Source: a virus. From it: a stretch of 33,464 nucleotides of DNA. Shown here in pieces: positions 15,453-23,984 of the stretch. The position numbers and the translations under genes are program-made. The DNA is taken from IMG/VR virus record IMGVR_UViG_3300021962_000366, positions 1 through 33,464 of that record. One strand, written 5' to 3'. Within the stretch, counting starts at the first letter, position 1. Every line of letters starts with the position of its first letter. The notes beneath the pieces are model-generated. The model did no database searches. It was not told the origin of the DNA and was given only the letters and a program-made list of their open reading frames with translations.

Positions 15453-15989
15453 ATGGCTTATGTTTTTACGGACGGCTACATCGGGCTTCTGCAAATCGAG
15501 AATACCGATGCCGGCGTGACTATGCCGAACGGAACGGGTGCAATCCCGACGCCGCCTGCCATTCTGGGACAGGTTGTCCGCGCCGCTGATCCCACCTATG
15601 GCGAGGGCGAGTTCATTATGCTGGTTGGCGTTGCCAGCACGGCGGTGGGGTCGCTGGTGACCTACAACGCCACGACCTACCAGACCGCGCTCAGTGCCAA
15701 CACGGCGGGCCTGGGGCAACCTGTTGCGGTGGCGATGTCGGCCAACACAGCGGGCCTGTTTGGCTGGTATCAGATCGGCGGGTTGGCTGTTATCGCCAAA
15801 ACGGCGGTGCAGACGACCGCGCAAGTTGCGGTTTACCAGTCGGCCACTGCGGGCAGCATCATGCCCACGGCTGCCACTGGACGGCAGATTCTCGGTGCGC
15901 GATCGGCCAATCTCGCCACGGTCACGACCACCACCGCGACGCTGGTTGTCTCGATCAATCGTCCGCATCTGCAAGGCCAGATCACCTAG
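15453..15989 (+). CDS. Putative capsid decoration/cement protein
   Basis: A 178-aa, strand-rich, Ala/Thr/Gly-rich protein just after the capsid gene. The sequence contains YGEGEFIMLVGVASTAVGSL, a pattern typical of phage head-decoration or spike-like proteins (DUF2190 group and relatives), and three internal NTAGL/ANTAGL-like turns. It likely binds the outside of the capsid. It could also be a head-completion protein. Its TAG overlaps the GTG of the next gene. Confidence 0.6.
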   Translation: MAYVFTDGYIGLLQIENTDAGVTMPNGTGAIPTPPAILGQVVRAADPTYGEGEFIMLVGVASTAVGSLVTYNATTYQTALSANTAGLGQPVAVAMSANTAGLFGWYQIGGLAVIAKTAVQTTAQVAVYQSATAGSIMPTAATGRQILGARSANLATVTTTTATLVVSINRPHLQGQIT

Positions 15990-16801
15990 TGATCTTGCCA
16001 AGCAACCTTGACGAAACGCTCCCGGTTGCTTGCAACACGGCGGCAACGGACGTGCTGGCGAATGTGGAGTTCGCCAGCACGCTCCATTACCCGTGGCTTC
16101 GTCACCAAGACGCAACCGGCAACCCTGCGCTATTGATCGGCGGCGGGCCATCGGTGAGCATGTTTCTGGAAACCATCCGGGCCGAGCAAAAAGCCGGTGC
16201 GGCGGTGTTCTCGATGAACGGCACCAGAGCCATGCTAGGGGCCGCTGGCATTGTGCCTGACTACTTGGTGCTGGTGGACGCGCAACCCGGCGCTGCGGGG
16301 TTTGTGGGGCCAGCGGATACCTATCTGATCGCATCGACGTGCAACCGCGCGGTGTTTGACAAATTCGGCGCTGCGGACAACGTGGTTGTCTGGCATCCGA
16401 GCTTCCCAGGATTAACGGACATTCCATGCGGCCGTGAACGCGTTCTTATCGGCGGCGGCTCTTCAGTCGGAATCCTGACCATGTCGATCGCCTATGTGAT
16501 GGGGTTTCGCAATATCCGGTTGTTCGGTTACGACAGCAGTTACGAAGGCGATTCCGGCCACGCTTACGAGCAGCACCAAAACGACGACGACGAACCCGAG
16601 CTATACACGGTCGGAGATCGGACTTTCGCGGCGGCGCCTTGGATGGCGCGCCAGGCGGTCGAGTTCCAATCGGCGTCAACCCAACTTGCCGCCCTGGGCG
16701 CGTCAATCAGCGTTTTGGGGCGCGGCCTGCTGCCTGCCGTAGCGGCAATGATGGCGAACGCGGCAACCAATCACCCGGAGACACCACATGCCTCTCGATA
16801 G
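15989..16801 (+). CDS. DUF115/Maf-like protein (putative glycosyl- or pterin-type transferase) in the capsid operon
   Basis: A 270-aa protein starting at GTG 15989. It has the signatures of the DUF115/Maf-flag10 domain: GGGPS (51-55), a central LVLVDAQP strand, then GGGSSVGILTMSIAYVMGFR followed by IRLFGYDSSY. Related bacterial proteins transfer nonulosonic acids to flagellin, and the MptE-like branch is a pterin pyrophosphokinase. The substrate here cannot be read from the sequence. Being between decoration and adaptor genes, it could glycosylate virion proteins or modify host surface sugars. No transmembrane segment is seen, so it should be cytoplasmic. Confidence 0.65.
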   Translation: MILPSNLDETLPVACNTAATDVLANVEFASTLHYPWLRHQDATGNPALLIGGGPSVSMFLETIRAEQKAGAAVFSMNGTRAMLGAAGIVPDYLVLVDAQPGAAGFVGPADTYLIASTCNRAVFDKFGAADNVVVWHPSFPGLTDIPCGRERVLIGGGSSVGILTMSIAYVMGFRNIRLFGYDSSYEGDSGHAYEQHQNDDDEPELYTVGDRTFAAAPWMARQAVEFQSASTQLAALGASISVLGRGLLPAVAAMMANAATNHPETPHASR

Positions 16802-17312
16802 CGATACGTCAGCCGCTGACACTCACCTAAGCGTGGAATTTTATAGCCACAAATTCGAGCCGTATATCGGTGAGCCGTTTATCCGCATCGCGGTTCCCGG
16901 CAACGATCTGACCGTGATCGACACGCCGGCGCGCGATTATCATATGCGGCGCTTTCCGTTGCACTGGTTGAATTTCCAGCGTCAAACCAGCCCTGACGCG
17001 GCGGTTGGCAACAGCCTGAAAGATTGGAACGCGGCGCAACCCGAGGCGCTAACCGAGCATATGCTGGGCGAGTTGCAAATCCTGCATTTCGCCACCGTCG
17101 AACAGGTCGCGGGCGCGAGTGACGCCCAGCTCCAGCGCGTCGGCATGGGCGGGCCGGGATTGCGCGAACGGGCGCGGGCGTTCCTGGCGCGGCAAAACAT
17201 GTCGGAAACCGCCCTCGAGCTTGAGAAAACCCGGGCGGAATTGGCGGAGTTGCGGGCAATGATTACCAGCATGACGCCACGGTTGGGCCGACCTCGCACG
17301 ACGGCGGAGTAG
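16788..17312 (+). CDS. Structural-operon protein with helix-hairpin-helix-like motif (174 aa)
   Basis: The ATG overlaps the previous gene by 14 nt. The N-terminal half is acidic and beta-rich with a conserved-looking RDYHMRRFPLHWLNFQRQ. The segment TVEQVAGASDAQLQRVGMGG then GLRERARAFL reads like a helix-hairpin-helix. The C-terminus is a coiled helix (ALELEKTRAELAELRAMITS). Similar proteins occur at this place in podoviral head operons. The function is unknown. Confidence 0.6.
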   Translation: MPLDSDTSAADTHLSVEFYSHKFEPYIGEPFIRIAVPGNDLTVIDTPARDYHMRRFPLHWLNFQRQTSPDAAVGNSLKDWNAAQPEALTEHMLGELQILHFATVEQVAGASDAQLQRVGMGGPGLRERARAFLARQNMSETALELEKTRAELAELRAMITSMTPRLGRPRTTAE

Positions 17313-17315
17313 CTT

Positions 17316-18224
17316 ATGTCTAGCACGATGCTGCAACTTATGGGGCAGGTGACAGGGGAACTGGGTATTCCGACGCCTGCGACGGTTGTCGGCAATCCCG
17401 TGGCCGATGTTACGCAGCTTCTGGCGCTGATGAACGCATGTGGATACGAATTGGTTCGCGCCGCGGAATGGCGCGCGTTGGCGGCGCAGCACCTGTTTTC
17501 AACCGAATATCTGACTACCACAGGCACATGGACAACGGCGGCGCGTACGATCAGCGGCATACCGTCAACCGCAACGCTCGACACCACATACCAAGCGGTT
17601 GGCGATGGCATTGGCCAGAACGCCATGATCGTGTCGGTGGACAACGCGAATCAGGTTACGCTCAACCAGGACATCACGGCGGCCGGTGCCGCTGCGACCG
17701 TCTATTTCCAAAAGATGCAATACGACCTGCCCAGCGATTATGCGTCGCTCACACCACGCACGCAGTGGGACAAGTCGAAGCATTGGGAAATGCTCGGGCC
17801 GGAAACTCCGCAGCAGTGGGAATGGCTGATGTCTGGCTTTATCAGCACCGGGCCGCGATTGCGTTGGCGTTTGTTCCAATCCTATTTCCAAATCTGGCCG
17901 GGGTTTTCCAATGCCGAGCAGCTAGGCTACGAATATCGCAGCCTGGCCTGGGTCCGGTCGTCTACCGACGCGCTGAAGAATAGTTTCACGCTGGATAGCG
18001 ATACCTGCATCTTCCCCGATCGGCTGATGGTGTTGGCCACCAAGCTCAAGTATTTCGAGGCAAAGGGGTTTGACACGACGGCCATGTATCGCAATTACAG
18101 CCGCGAACTGGACATTGTGATAGCGCAAGACACCAGCGCGGCGAACCTATCGTTTGCGCCTCGCCCTGGGTCGGTCCTGATTACCTACGACAACATTCCT
18201 GACAGCGGCTATGGCTCGGCGTAG
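17316..18224 (+). CDS. Head-to-tail adaptor / tail-tubular-A-like protein
   Basis: A 302-aa protein. It begins with helices MLQLMGQVTGELGI and ALMNACGYELVRAAEWRAL, then a strand-rich insertion (residues 60-130), then LPSDYASLTPRTQWDKSKHW, KLKYFEAKGFDTTAMYRNY and RELDIVIAQD. This is the pattern of podoviral adaptor proteins that bind under the portal and carry the nozzle. The position between capsid-associated genes and the 522-aa nozzle-like gene agrees. The two genes overlap by 14 nt. Confidence 0.72.
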   Translation: MSSTMLQLMGQVTGELGIPTPATVVGNPVADVTQLLALMNACGYELVRAAEWRALAAQHLFSTEYLTTTGTWTTAARTISGIPSTATLDTTYQAVGDGIGQNAMIVSVDNANQVTLNQDITAAGAAATVYFQKMQYDLPSDYASLTPRTQWDKSKHWEMLGPETPQQWEWLMSGFISTGPRLRWRLFQSYFQIWPGFSNAEQLGYEYRSLAWVRSSTDALKNSFTLDSDTCIFPDRLMVLATKLKYFEAKGFDTTAMYRNYSRELDIVIAQDTSAANLSFAPRPGSVLITYDNIPDSGYGSA

Positions 18225-19779
18225 GGCATCCGCGCTAGTCCAGAACCGCGCGGCCAAAGCGGTTAGTTTGTCGGCGCCGGTCGGCGGCTGGAATGCGCGC
18301 GACAGCTTGGCGGACATGGCGGCAAACGACGCTGTAACGCTTGTCAATTTCTTCCCCGACGTAAGCGGCGTTAACCTTCGCGGCGGCTACACGGATCACG
18401 TGACCGGCATTACGGGCACGGTTGAAACGCTTATGGCATATACCAGCGGCACGGCCAGCAAGCTGTTTGCCGTTGCAAATACGCCGTCCTCGATCTTTGA
18501 CGTTACTTCTTCCGGCGTTGTCGGCGCTGCGGTTGTGACCGGCCTGAGCAATGGGCGCTGGGAATACACTAACGTCACCACGGCTGGCGGCAGCTATATC
18601 TACGCGGTCAACGGCGTTGACGCGCCACTGCTCTACGACGGCACCACCTGGGCGGCAATTACGGCTGTATCGCCTATTGCTATCACCGGCGTCACGACGA
18701 CCAGTCTTTCCAATGTCGCGTTGTTCAAGAGCCGGGTCTGGTTTCTGCAAAAACAGACGCTCAAAGCGTGGTATTTGCCGACCTCGGCAGTTGGCGGCGT
18801 TGCCAATGTGCTCGATCTGAGCGCGATTGCGCGCGAGGGCGGCTATCTGGTGGCGGTCGCAGCATGGACCATCGACGCAGGATATGGCGTTGATGACAAT
18901 CTGGTATTTATCACCAGCAAAGGCGAGGTGATTGTCTACCGGGGCACGGACCCGGCCAGTTCGGCAACCTGGGCGCTTGCCGGTGTTTGGGCGTTGGGCG
19001 CCCCTATCGGCGCGCGCTGTATGCTGAAATACGGCGGCGATTTGCTGATTCTAACGTTGAACGGGTTGGTGCCTCTGGCGTCGGCGTTGCAGAGTTCGCG
19101 CCTCGATCCTCGGGTAGCGGTGACCGACAAAATCAGCGGCGCTTTTGCGGCAGCGGCACAAACGTATGGCTCGTCTTTCGGCTGGCAACTACTGTTCTCC
19201 GCGCAAAACTCGGCGTTAATCGTCAATGTTCCGATCAGCGTTACCGCGCAACAGCAATTTGTCATGAACACCAACACGCAATCCTGGGCGCGGTTTACCG
19301 GATGGGCGGCGAGTTGCTGGGAGAATCTAAACGATTTGCCATATTTCGGCACTGCCGGAAAAGTGGTGAAAGCCTGGACATCGACCTATCAGGACGGCAG
19401 CAACAATATCGATACGCAAGCACTGCAGTCGTTTAATTATTTTGGTTCTCGCGGCTTGATGAAATACTACACGCGCGCTCGGTTGAGCGTGTTGACTAAT
19501 GGCACGCCAAACATAAGCGCAACGCTAAATGTGGATTTCAACATTTTGCCTCCAACTGTCCCCATAGTGGTGTACGTTCCGACACAGTTTGCGGTGTGGG
19601 GTGTTGGCGTGTGGGGATTGTCATTGTGGGGTCAAAATTTAAATATTTCTAATAATTGGCAAGGGGTAAACGGCGTCGGTTACTGCGCCAGCGTGTCGGT
19701 TGCCAGTTCCACGCGCGGTATTAACATACAATGGACGGCGACCGACATAGTGTATCAAAGCGGATGGTCGGGAATATAA
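18211..19779 (+). CDS. Packaged-DNA stabilisation / tail nozzle-like protein
   Basis: A 522-aa protein that looks like the P22 gp10/tail-tubular-B group. It starts with VSLSAPVGGWNARDSLADMA and NLRGGYTDHV and then carries repeated strand units (RWEYTNVTTAGGSYIYAVN, DDNLVFITSKGEVIVYRG). This gives a beta-propeller-like nozzle that closes the portal channel. The last 100 residues are a Trp-rich strand region (AVWGVGVWGLSLWGQ). It is the main evidence for a podovirus-type tail. Confidence 0.78.
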   Translation: MARRRASALVQNRAAKAVSLSAPVGGWNARDSLADMAANDAVTLVNFFPDVSGVNLRGGYTDHVTGITGTVETLMAYTSGTASKLFAVANTPSSIFDVTSSGVVGAAVVTGLSNGRWEYTNVTTAGGSYIYAVNGVDAPLLYDGTTWAAITAVSPIAITGVTTTSLSNVALFKSRVWFLQKQTLKAWYLPTSAVGGVANVLDLSAIAREGGYLVAVAAWTIDAGYGVDDNLVFITSKGEVIVYRGTDPASSATWALAGVWALGAPIGARCMLKYGGDLLILTLNGLVPLASALQSSRLDPRVAVTDKISGAFAAAAQTYGSSFGWQLLFSAQNSALIVNVPISVTAQQQFVMNTNTQSWARFTGWAASCWENLNDLPYFGTAGKVVKAWTSTYQDGSNNIDTQALQSFNYFGSRGLMKYYTRARLSVLTNGTPNISATLNVDFNILPPTVPIVVYVPTQFAVWGVGVWGLSLWGQNLNISNNWQGVNGVGYCASVSVASSTRGINIQWTATDIVYQSGWSGI

Positions 19780-20177
19780 TCGCTGGGCACGACGTCGGGC
19801 GCTGGGTGTATGCCCGCGTCGGCGGCCTCTACCATCCCGAGGCGTCGGCAAGTATCGGGCTTGAGCGTGGCGGCGAGATTGTGGCGGGCGTCGTGTTTTA
19901 CAACTGGAACGGGGTATCGGCCATGGCGAGCATCGCGGCGGTTTCCCCATTAAGCCGGGGCTTTTTGGGGGCGATCTTCCGATATCCGTTTGTGGTTGGC
20001 AAATTGGATCAGATTATTGTAACTATCGCCAGCTATAACTCGAGAAGCCTACGCCTTGCTGCCCGGATGGGATTTACGGAACAAGCGCGGTTGCCGGACG
20101 CGCATCCTGATGGGGATTTGATTCTTATGGTCCTACGCCGCGAAAATTGCAGGTTTCTAGGGGCGCGATATGGGTAA
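19764..20177 (+). CDS. GNAT-like acetyltransferase in the virion operon
   Basis: A 137-aa protein from ATG 19764, overlapping the previous gene. It has the GNAT layout: GLERGGEIVAGVVFYNWNGV (beta strands), a helix GFLGAIFRYPF, then IIVTIASYNSRSLRLAARM with GFTEQARLPDAHPDGD, matching the N-x-R-S-L-x-L-A-x-x-x-G-F motif near the acetyl-CoA site. Similar small GNATs occur at the same place in other podoviruses. The substrate is unknown. It may acetylate a virion protein. Confidence 0.75.
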   Translation: MVGNIIAGHDVGRWVYARVGGLYHPEASASIGLERGGEIVAGVVFYNWNGVSAMASIAAVSPLSRGFLGAIFRYPFVVGKLDQIIVTIASYNSRSLRLAARMGFTEQARLPDAHPDGDLILMVLRRENCRFLGARYG

Positions 20178-21054
20178 GCAGGCGAGTTCCCCCCCGGCGC
20201 CGGATTACGCGGCGGCGGCAAGAGAGCAAGGCGCGGCAAACGTCGAGACGGCGCGCGTCCAGGGCCGGATGAACAATCCGAACACGTATGGGCCGCTCGG
20301 AAATCAAGTTGTGACGTGGGAGGGCGACGATCAGCCCACTATCCGGCAGACCCTGACGCCAGAAGCGCAGGCGGCGTTTAACTCACAGCAGCGCGTGCAA
20401 TCGGGACTTAGCGCGCTGGGCGAACAGGGTCTGGGGACTGTCCGCGAAGCTATTAGGCAACCGTTCAACCCTAATCTGCCGAGGCTCCAGGAGGGGCTAA
20501 AGAACGTTGGGGATGCGCCGGTCAACCAGGGCATGACTGGGCAAGCGGCGATTATGGAGCGCCTGGCGCCGCAACAGGCGCAGGAAGCCGCCGCCACGCG
20601 CCAACGCCTCGCCAATCAAGGGCTGGTGCCGGGTGGCGAGGCTTACGACAACGAGATGCGCATCCAGGGCCAGCAGCAAAACGACGCGAAAACGCAAGCG
20701 GCGTTGCAGGGGCTGTCGCTTGACTCGGGAGCGCAGAACCAGCGGTTCAATCAGGAGCAGGCGCGCGCTCAATTTGGCAACACGGCGCTTCAACAATCGC
20801 TGGCGCAGCAAACGCAACTCCGCAATCAGCCGCTGAACGAAATATCCGGGCTGATGTCGGGCTCTCAGATTCAAATGCCGCAGTTTGCGGGGTATCAAAG
20901 CAGCCAGGTCGCTCCGCCTCCGATCTTCCAGGGCGCGCAGGCTGCGGACCAATCAGCGATGCAGCGATACGGCATTGAGCAGTCTGGGAATAACGCTTCG
21001 ACATCCGGTCTGTTTGGGTTGGCTGCGAGTGCGGCAATGGCTGCGGCATATTGA
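20170..21054 (+). CDS. Internal virion / DNA ejection protein
   Basis: A 294-aa, Gln/Ala/Asn-rich protein starting MGKQASSPPAPDYAAAAREQ, which is the typical opening of a podoviral internal protein placed before lysozyme and ejection genes. The middle (NSQQRVQSGLSALGEQGLG and GQAAIMERLAPQQAQEAAA) is long amphipathic helix. The C-terminus ends in a short hydrophobic Ala-rich helix (SGLFGLAASAAMAAAY). It is probably ejected with the DNA. Confidence 0.65.
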   Translation: MGKQASSPPAPDYAAAAREQGAANVETARVQGRMNNPNTYGPLGNQVVTWEGDDQPTIRQTLTPEAQAAFNSQQRVQSGLSALGEQGLGTVREAIRQPFNPNLPRLQEGLKNVGDAPVNQGMTGQAAIMERLAPQQAQEAAATRQRLANQGLVPGGEAYDNEMRIQGQQQNDAKTQAALQGLSLDSGAQNQRFNQEQARAQFGNTALQQSLAQQTQLRNQPLNEISGLMSGSQIQMPQFAGYQSSQVAPPPIFQGAQAADQSAMQRYGIEQSGNNASTSGLFGLAASAAMAAAY

Positions 21055-21740
21055 TGCTCGGCCTCGCATTCTCTGGCGGAAAAGACAGCCTCGCGTGTTG
21101 GTATCTGCACCGCCACGAGCGCCCTATTGTGATCTGGGTAAACGCGGGCAAGGCGTATCCCGAGACGCTTGCCTTGGTCGATGAGGTGCGGGCTGAAGCA
21201 ATAGAGTTCATTGAAGTTCGCACGGATCGTGAAGCGCAAAATGCCGCCTGGGGCATCCCGTCCGACCTCGTGCCAATCGACCATACCCGGATAGGTCAGG
21301 CGATGACAGGGCCAAAGTCGATCACCATCCAGGGCTATTTGTCGTGCTGCAGCGAAAACATTTCCGCACCGTTGCAGAATGCGGCCAAGACGCGCGGCGT
21401 CACCCACCTGATCCGAGGCCAACGGAACGACGAAGCGCATCGAGGCCCAGCCCGGCATAACGACGTGGTGGACGGCATCACGTATCTACAGCCGATTGAG
21501 ACATGGACGGCCGATCAGGTGTTGGCTTACGTCGCGCATCAGCGAGGCTCGCTGCCAGACCATTACCAGTTCGAGCAAACGTCGTTGGATTGCTACGATT
21601 GCACGGCGTTTGCCGCTCACTCGCGCGATCGCATCGCGTGGATGCGAGGGAAATATCCGGCTTACTATGCGGAATATGCGGCGCGTCGTGGCGATTTGCG
21701 CGGTGCGATCGCGCCATGGGTGGAGACTTGTGATGGTTGA
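21054..21740 (+). CDS. PP-loop (PAPS/APS reductase-like) protein with [4Fe-4S]-type cysteine quartet
   Basis: A 228-aa protein of the adenine-nucleotide alpha-hydrolase/PAPS reductase family. The PP-loop is SGGKDS (7-12). An RGQRNDEAHR segment (121-130) takes the place of the usual GLRxxQSxxR. It carries CC at 98-99 and CxxC at 180/183, the spacing used in APS reductases to hold a [4Fe-4S] cluster. The catalytic ECGLH C-terminus of reductases is not present; there is only ETCDG at the end. It may use ATP-activated or sulfur chemistry. DndC and tRNA-thiolation enzymes share this fold. The start ATG overlaps the previous TGA. Confidence 0.75.
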   Translation: MLGLAFSGGKDSLACWYLHRHERPIVIWVNAGKAYPETLALVDEVRAEAIEFIEVRTDREAQNAAWGIPSDLVPIDHTRIGQAMTGPKSITIQGYLSCCSENISAPLQNAAKTRGVTHLIRGQRNDEAHRGPARHNDVVDGITYLQPIETWTADQVLAYVAHQRGSLPDHYQFEQTSLDCYDCTAFAAHSRDRIAWMRGKYPAYYAEYAARRGDLRGAIAPWVETCDG

Positions 21741-22440
21741 CCGGCGGGACACACTTGCTCAATTGATCGGGCCAATGGAGAGCGGCAACAACCCTGGGAT
21801 CGGTTATCACAATCGGTCGAGGTCCAGCGCTTACGGGCAATTTGGGTTCACGGCGCCGACGTGGGCCGCCATGCAGCGCGCCAACCCGGCGTTGCCCGCC
21901 GATATTACCCAAGCGACGCCGGAGCAACAGCGCGTTGCGTTCGATCAATTGTCCGCCGCAAACGGCCGGCAGCTGACCGGATACGGGTTGCCGGTGACCA
22001 ACGGCAGCCTTGCTTTGGCTCACTTGCTCGGCGCTTCCGGTGCAAGAGATTACATCCAAAATCGCACCCTGAGCGCGGATGCGTCGGCGGCTAACGGTGG
22101 CGAGGGCAAGTTACGCGCGATTGCCGAACAGCGGCTTGCGTTGGACGCACCCGGCGGGAGTCCGGCACCCGGCGGTGAGCCCTATACCAGCATCATCGAT
22201 AGCGGGACATGGGACCCACCACAGGATGCCGCACCGGCGGCTGCGGGCGATGACGCGGACCTGTTCAGTGCGCTGAATTTTTTCGGAAAATCGCTGTCAA
22301 AGCAGGGGCGCGACAGCGCCGGACCGGATGCCGCGTCTATTGTAAAGCCTCGGACGTTTGCCGATCCGGAAGCGGGTGAGATGCCGCAGCGCCAGAGGGC
22401 GAGGGCAATCGCGGCGGCGCTACAGAAGGATATGGTCTAA
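21733..22440 (+). CDS. Virion-associated lytic transglycosylase
   Basis: A 235-aa protein (ATG 21733; GTG 21730 is possible). The N-terminal 100 residues have the SLT/goose-lysozyme pattern: IGPMESGNN with the catalytic-type Glu16, SSAYGQFGFTAPTWAAMQRA, then helices to GLPVTNGSLALAHLLGASGA. Residues 140-235 are Pro/Ala/Asp-rich. It probably travels in the capsid and opens peptidoglycan during DNA ejection. It is the only clear muralytic enzyme in the window, so no separate endolysin was found. Confidence 0.78.
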   Translation: MVDRRDTLAQLIGPMESGNNPGIGYHNRSRSSAYGQFGFTAPTWAAMQRANPALPADITQATPEQQRVAFDQLSAANGRQLTGYGLPVTNGSLALAHLLGASGARDYIQNRTLSADASAANGGEGKLRAIAEQRLALDAPGGSPAPGGEPYTSIIDSGTWDPPQDAAPAAAGDDADLFSALNFFGKSLSKQGRDSAGPDAASIVKPRTFADPEAGEMPQRQRARAIAAALQKDMV

Positions 22441-23984
22441 TGGCATACGGACCGCAATCGGTCAGCCTAACTCGGGAAGCTGGCGGCGATCTCGACCTGC
22501 TCGAAGCTATGCGCGGACGCGGCAATCGCATCAAAACGCAGCAGGAAATGCTGCGCGAGCAATCTATGTCGCCGGTGGAAATCGGCAGCTACAACGGAAT
22601 CCAGGGCAAGTTTCCGATCAGCCAGGGGATTAACAAAATCGTGCAGGGGTTGCTTGCGACCTACATGGAATCTCAAGCTCGGGACAAGGCGCAAGCGGCT
22701 GCCGATGCGCAAAAAGACGAAGCTCAGAAATTTGCTGAGGGGTTTGCGGGAACGCCAGCGGTTCAAGGGTCGCGACCGAACACGCCGGAAGAAATTGCTG
22801 CGTATCAAAGTGACGCATCGGATCGGGCGCAGGGAATTGAACCGTATCTTGGCCGCGCGCCTGTGGGGGATGAATTGCCTACACCGCCCATCCCACCTGC
22901 CGGGGCACTGGGGCTTGGCGGACAACCTGCTCGGGAAGCTCCTACGCAAGCGCAACGCACGGCGAGGATAATGCAAGGTATGGGGTCCACTAATTCGCTA
23001 GTGAATCGCATGGCCACGTATCTAAGCGACCAGGATGCGACGGATCGGGCGCGGCAAGATGTGTTGGACGCTCGGGCATTCCAGGCGGGACAGCAGCGCG
23101 AATTGATTGCGGCGAATCGCGATGTCAAATCGGCGGAAACTCAACCGGCGCGGGATGAAACGCAACGGCTGATTGCTCAGGACAAACAGCACAGCGAGGA
23201 GGCGGTTGAGTTTGGAATCAGATACGGGAAGGCTACGCCGGACGAGCGGGCGAAAATGCTAATCGAAGCGCAATTCTCTGCAAATCCGCATCTGGTTAGA
23301 AGCGCGGCGCGTATTAACGAGACGGAGACTAAAAAGGGCGTTGCGGCGACTGCGGCGGAGGCGAAAGCCATGCATGTGCCTCCGCAAGTCAACAGCCAAT
23401 ACACCGATCAGCTTGCGTTGTATAAAACGGGGGTGCGCAATACTGAGCAGCTTGATAAAAGCATTGCGCGATTGGATAGCGGCGAGCTGAAATTTGATCG
23501 GATCAATAATGCGAAAGACAGCGCACGCATTTTCTTCGGCGTGAATGACGAGCAAAGCCGGGCCAAGGCGGAATACCAAAACGACGTAAAACGGTTTGCA
23601 AATGATGTTTTGACGGCGGCGAAGGGGACGCAGACCGAAGGCGATGCTAAGCGCGCTTATGATCAGATTGTCGGCAATATAAACGATCCGGATATCGTTC
23701 GTGTCCAGCTTACAAATCTGCGGCGAATCTCTATGGATCATCAAAACACGGCGGGGACATCCATTAACAATTTAGGGAGAAATTACCCGGGCCTTAGCCA
23801 TGAAAAAGTTGAAATGCGCAAGGCGTCGCCGGAGCCAGCGCCCAAACCAGCCCCTGCAGATGGAGCGAAGGGCACGCAGGGCAATCCTACATTGGTAAAA
23901 ACTATTGCCGAAACGCTAAATTTGCCACCTGGGACGTTTATTAAGCGTCCTGATGGCACAATCGGCCAGGTGCCACCACGATGA
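22440..23984 (+). CDS. Large internal/ejection protein (514 aa)
   Basis: It starts ATG 22440, overlapping the transglycosylase stop. The sequence is highly charged, Gln/Ala/Arg-rich and almost all helical (SQARDKAQAAADAQKDEAQK, and DARAFQAGQQRELIAANRDV), with a Pro-rich C-terminus ending TFIKRPDGTIGQVPPR. It has the size and order of P22 or N4-like ejection proteins, which form a channel across the periplasm. No enzymatic motif is seen. Confidence 0.65.
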   Translation: MAYGPQSVSLTREAGGDLDLLEAMRGRGNRIKTQQEMLREQSMSPVEIGSYNGIQGKFPISQGINKIVQGLLATYMESQARDKAQAAADAQKDEAQKFAEGFAGTPAVQGSRPNTPEEIAAYQSDASDRAQGIEPYLGRAPVGDELPTPPIPPAGALGLGGQPAREAPTQAQRTARIMQGMGSTNSLVNRMATYLSDQDATDRARQDVLDARAFQAGQQRELIAANRDVKSAETQPARDETQRLIAQDKQHSEEAVEFGIRYGKATPDERAKMLIEAQFSANPHLVRSAARINETETKKGVAATAAEAKAMHVPPQVNSQYTDQLALYKTGVRNTEQLDKSIARLDSGELKFDRINNAKDSARIFFGVNDEQSRAKAEYQNDVKRFANDVLTAAKGTQTEGDAKRAYDQIVGNINDPDIVRVQLTNLRRISMDHQNTAGTSINNLGRNYPGLSHEKVEMRKASPEPAPKPAPADGAKGTQGNPTLVKTIAETLNLPPGTFIKRPDGTIGQVPPR

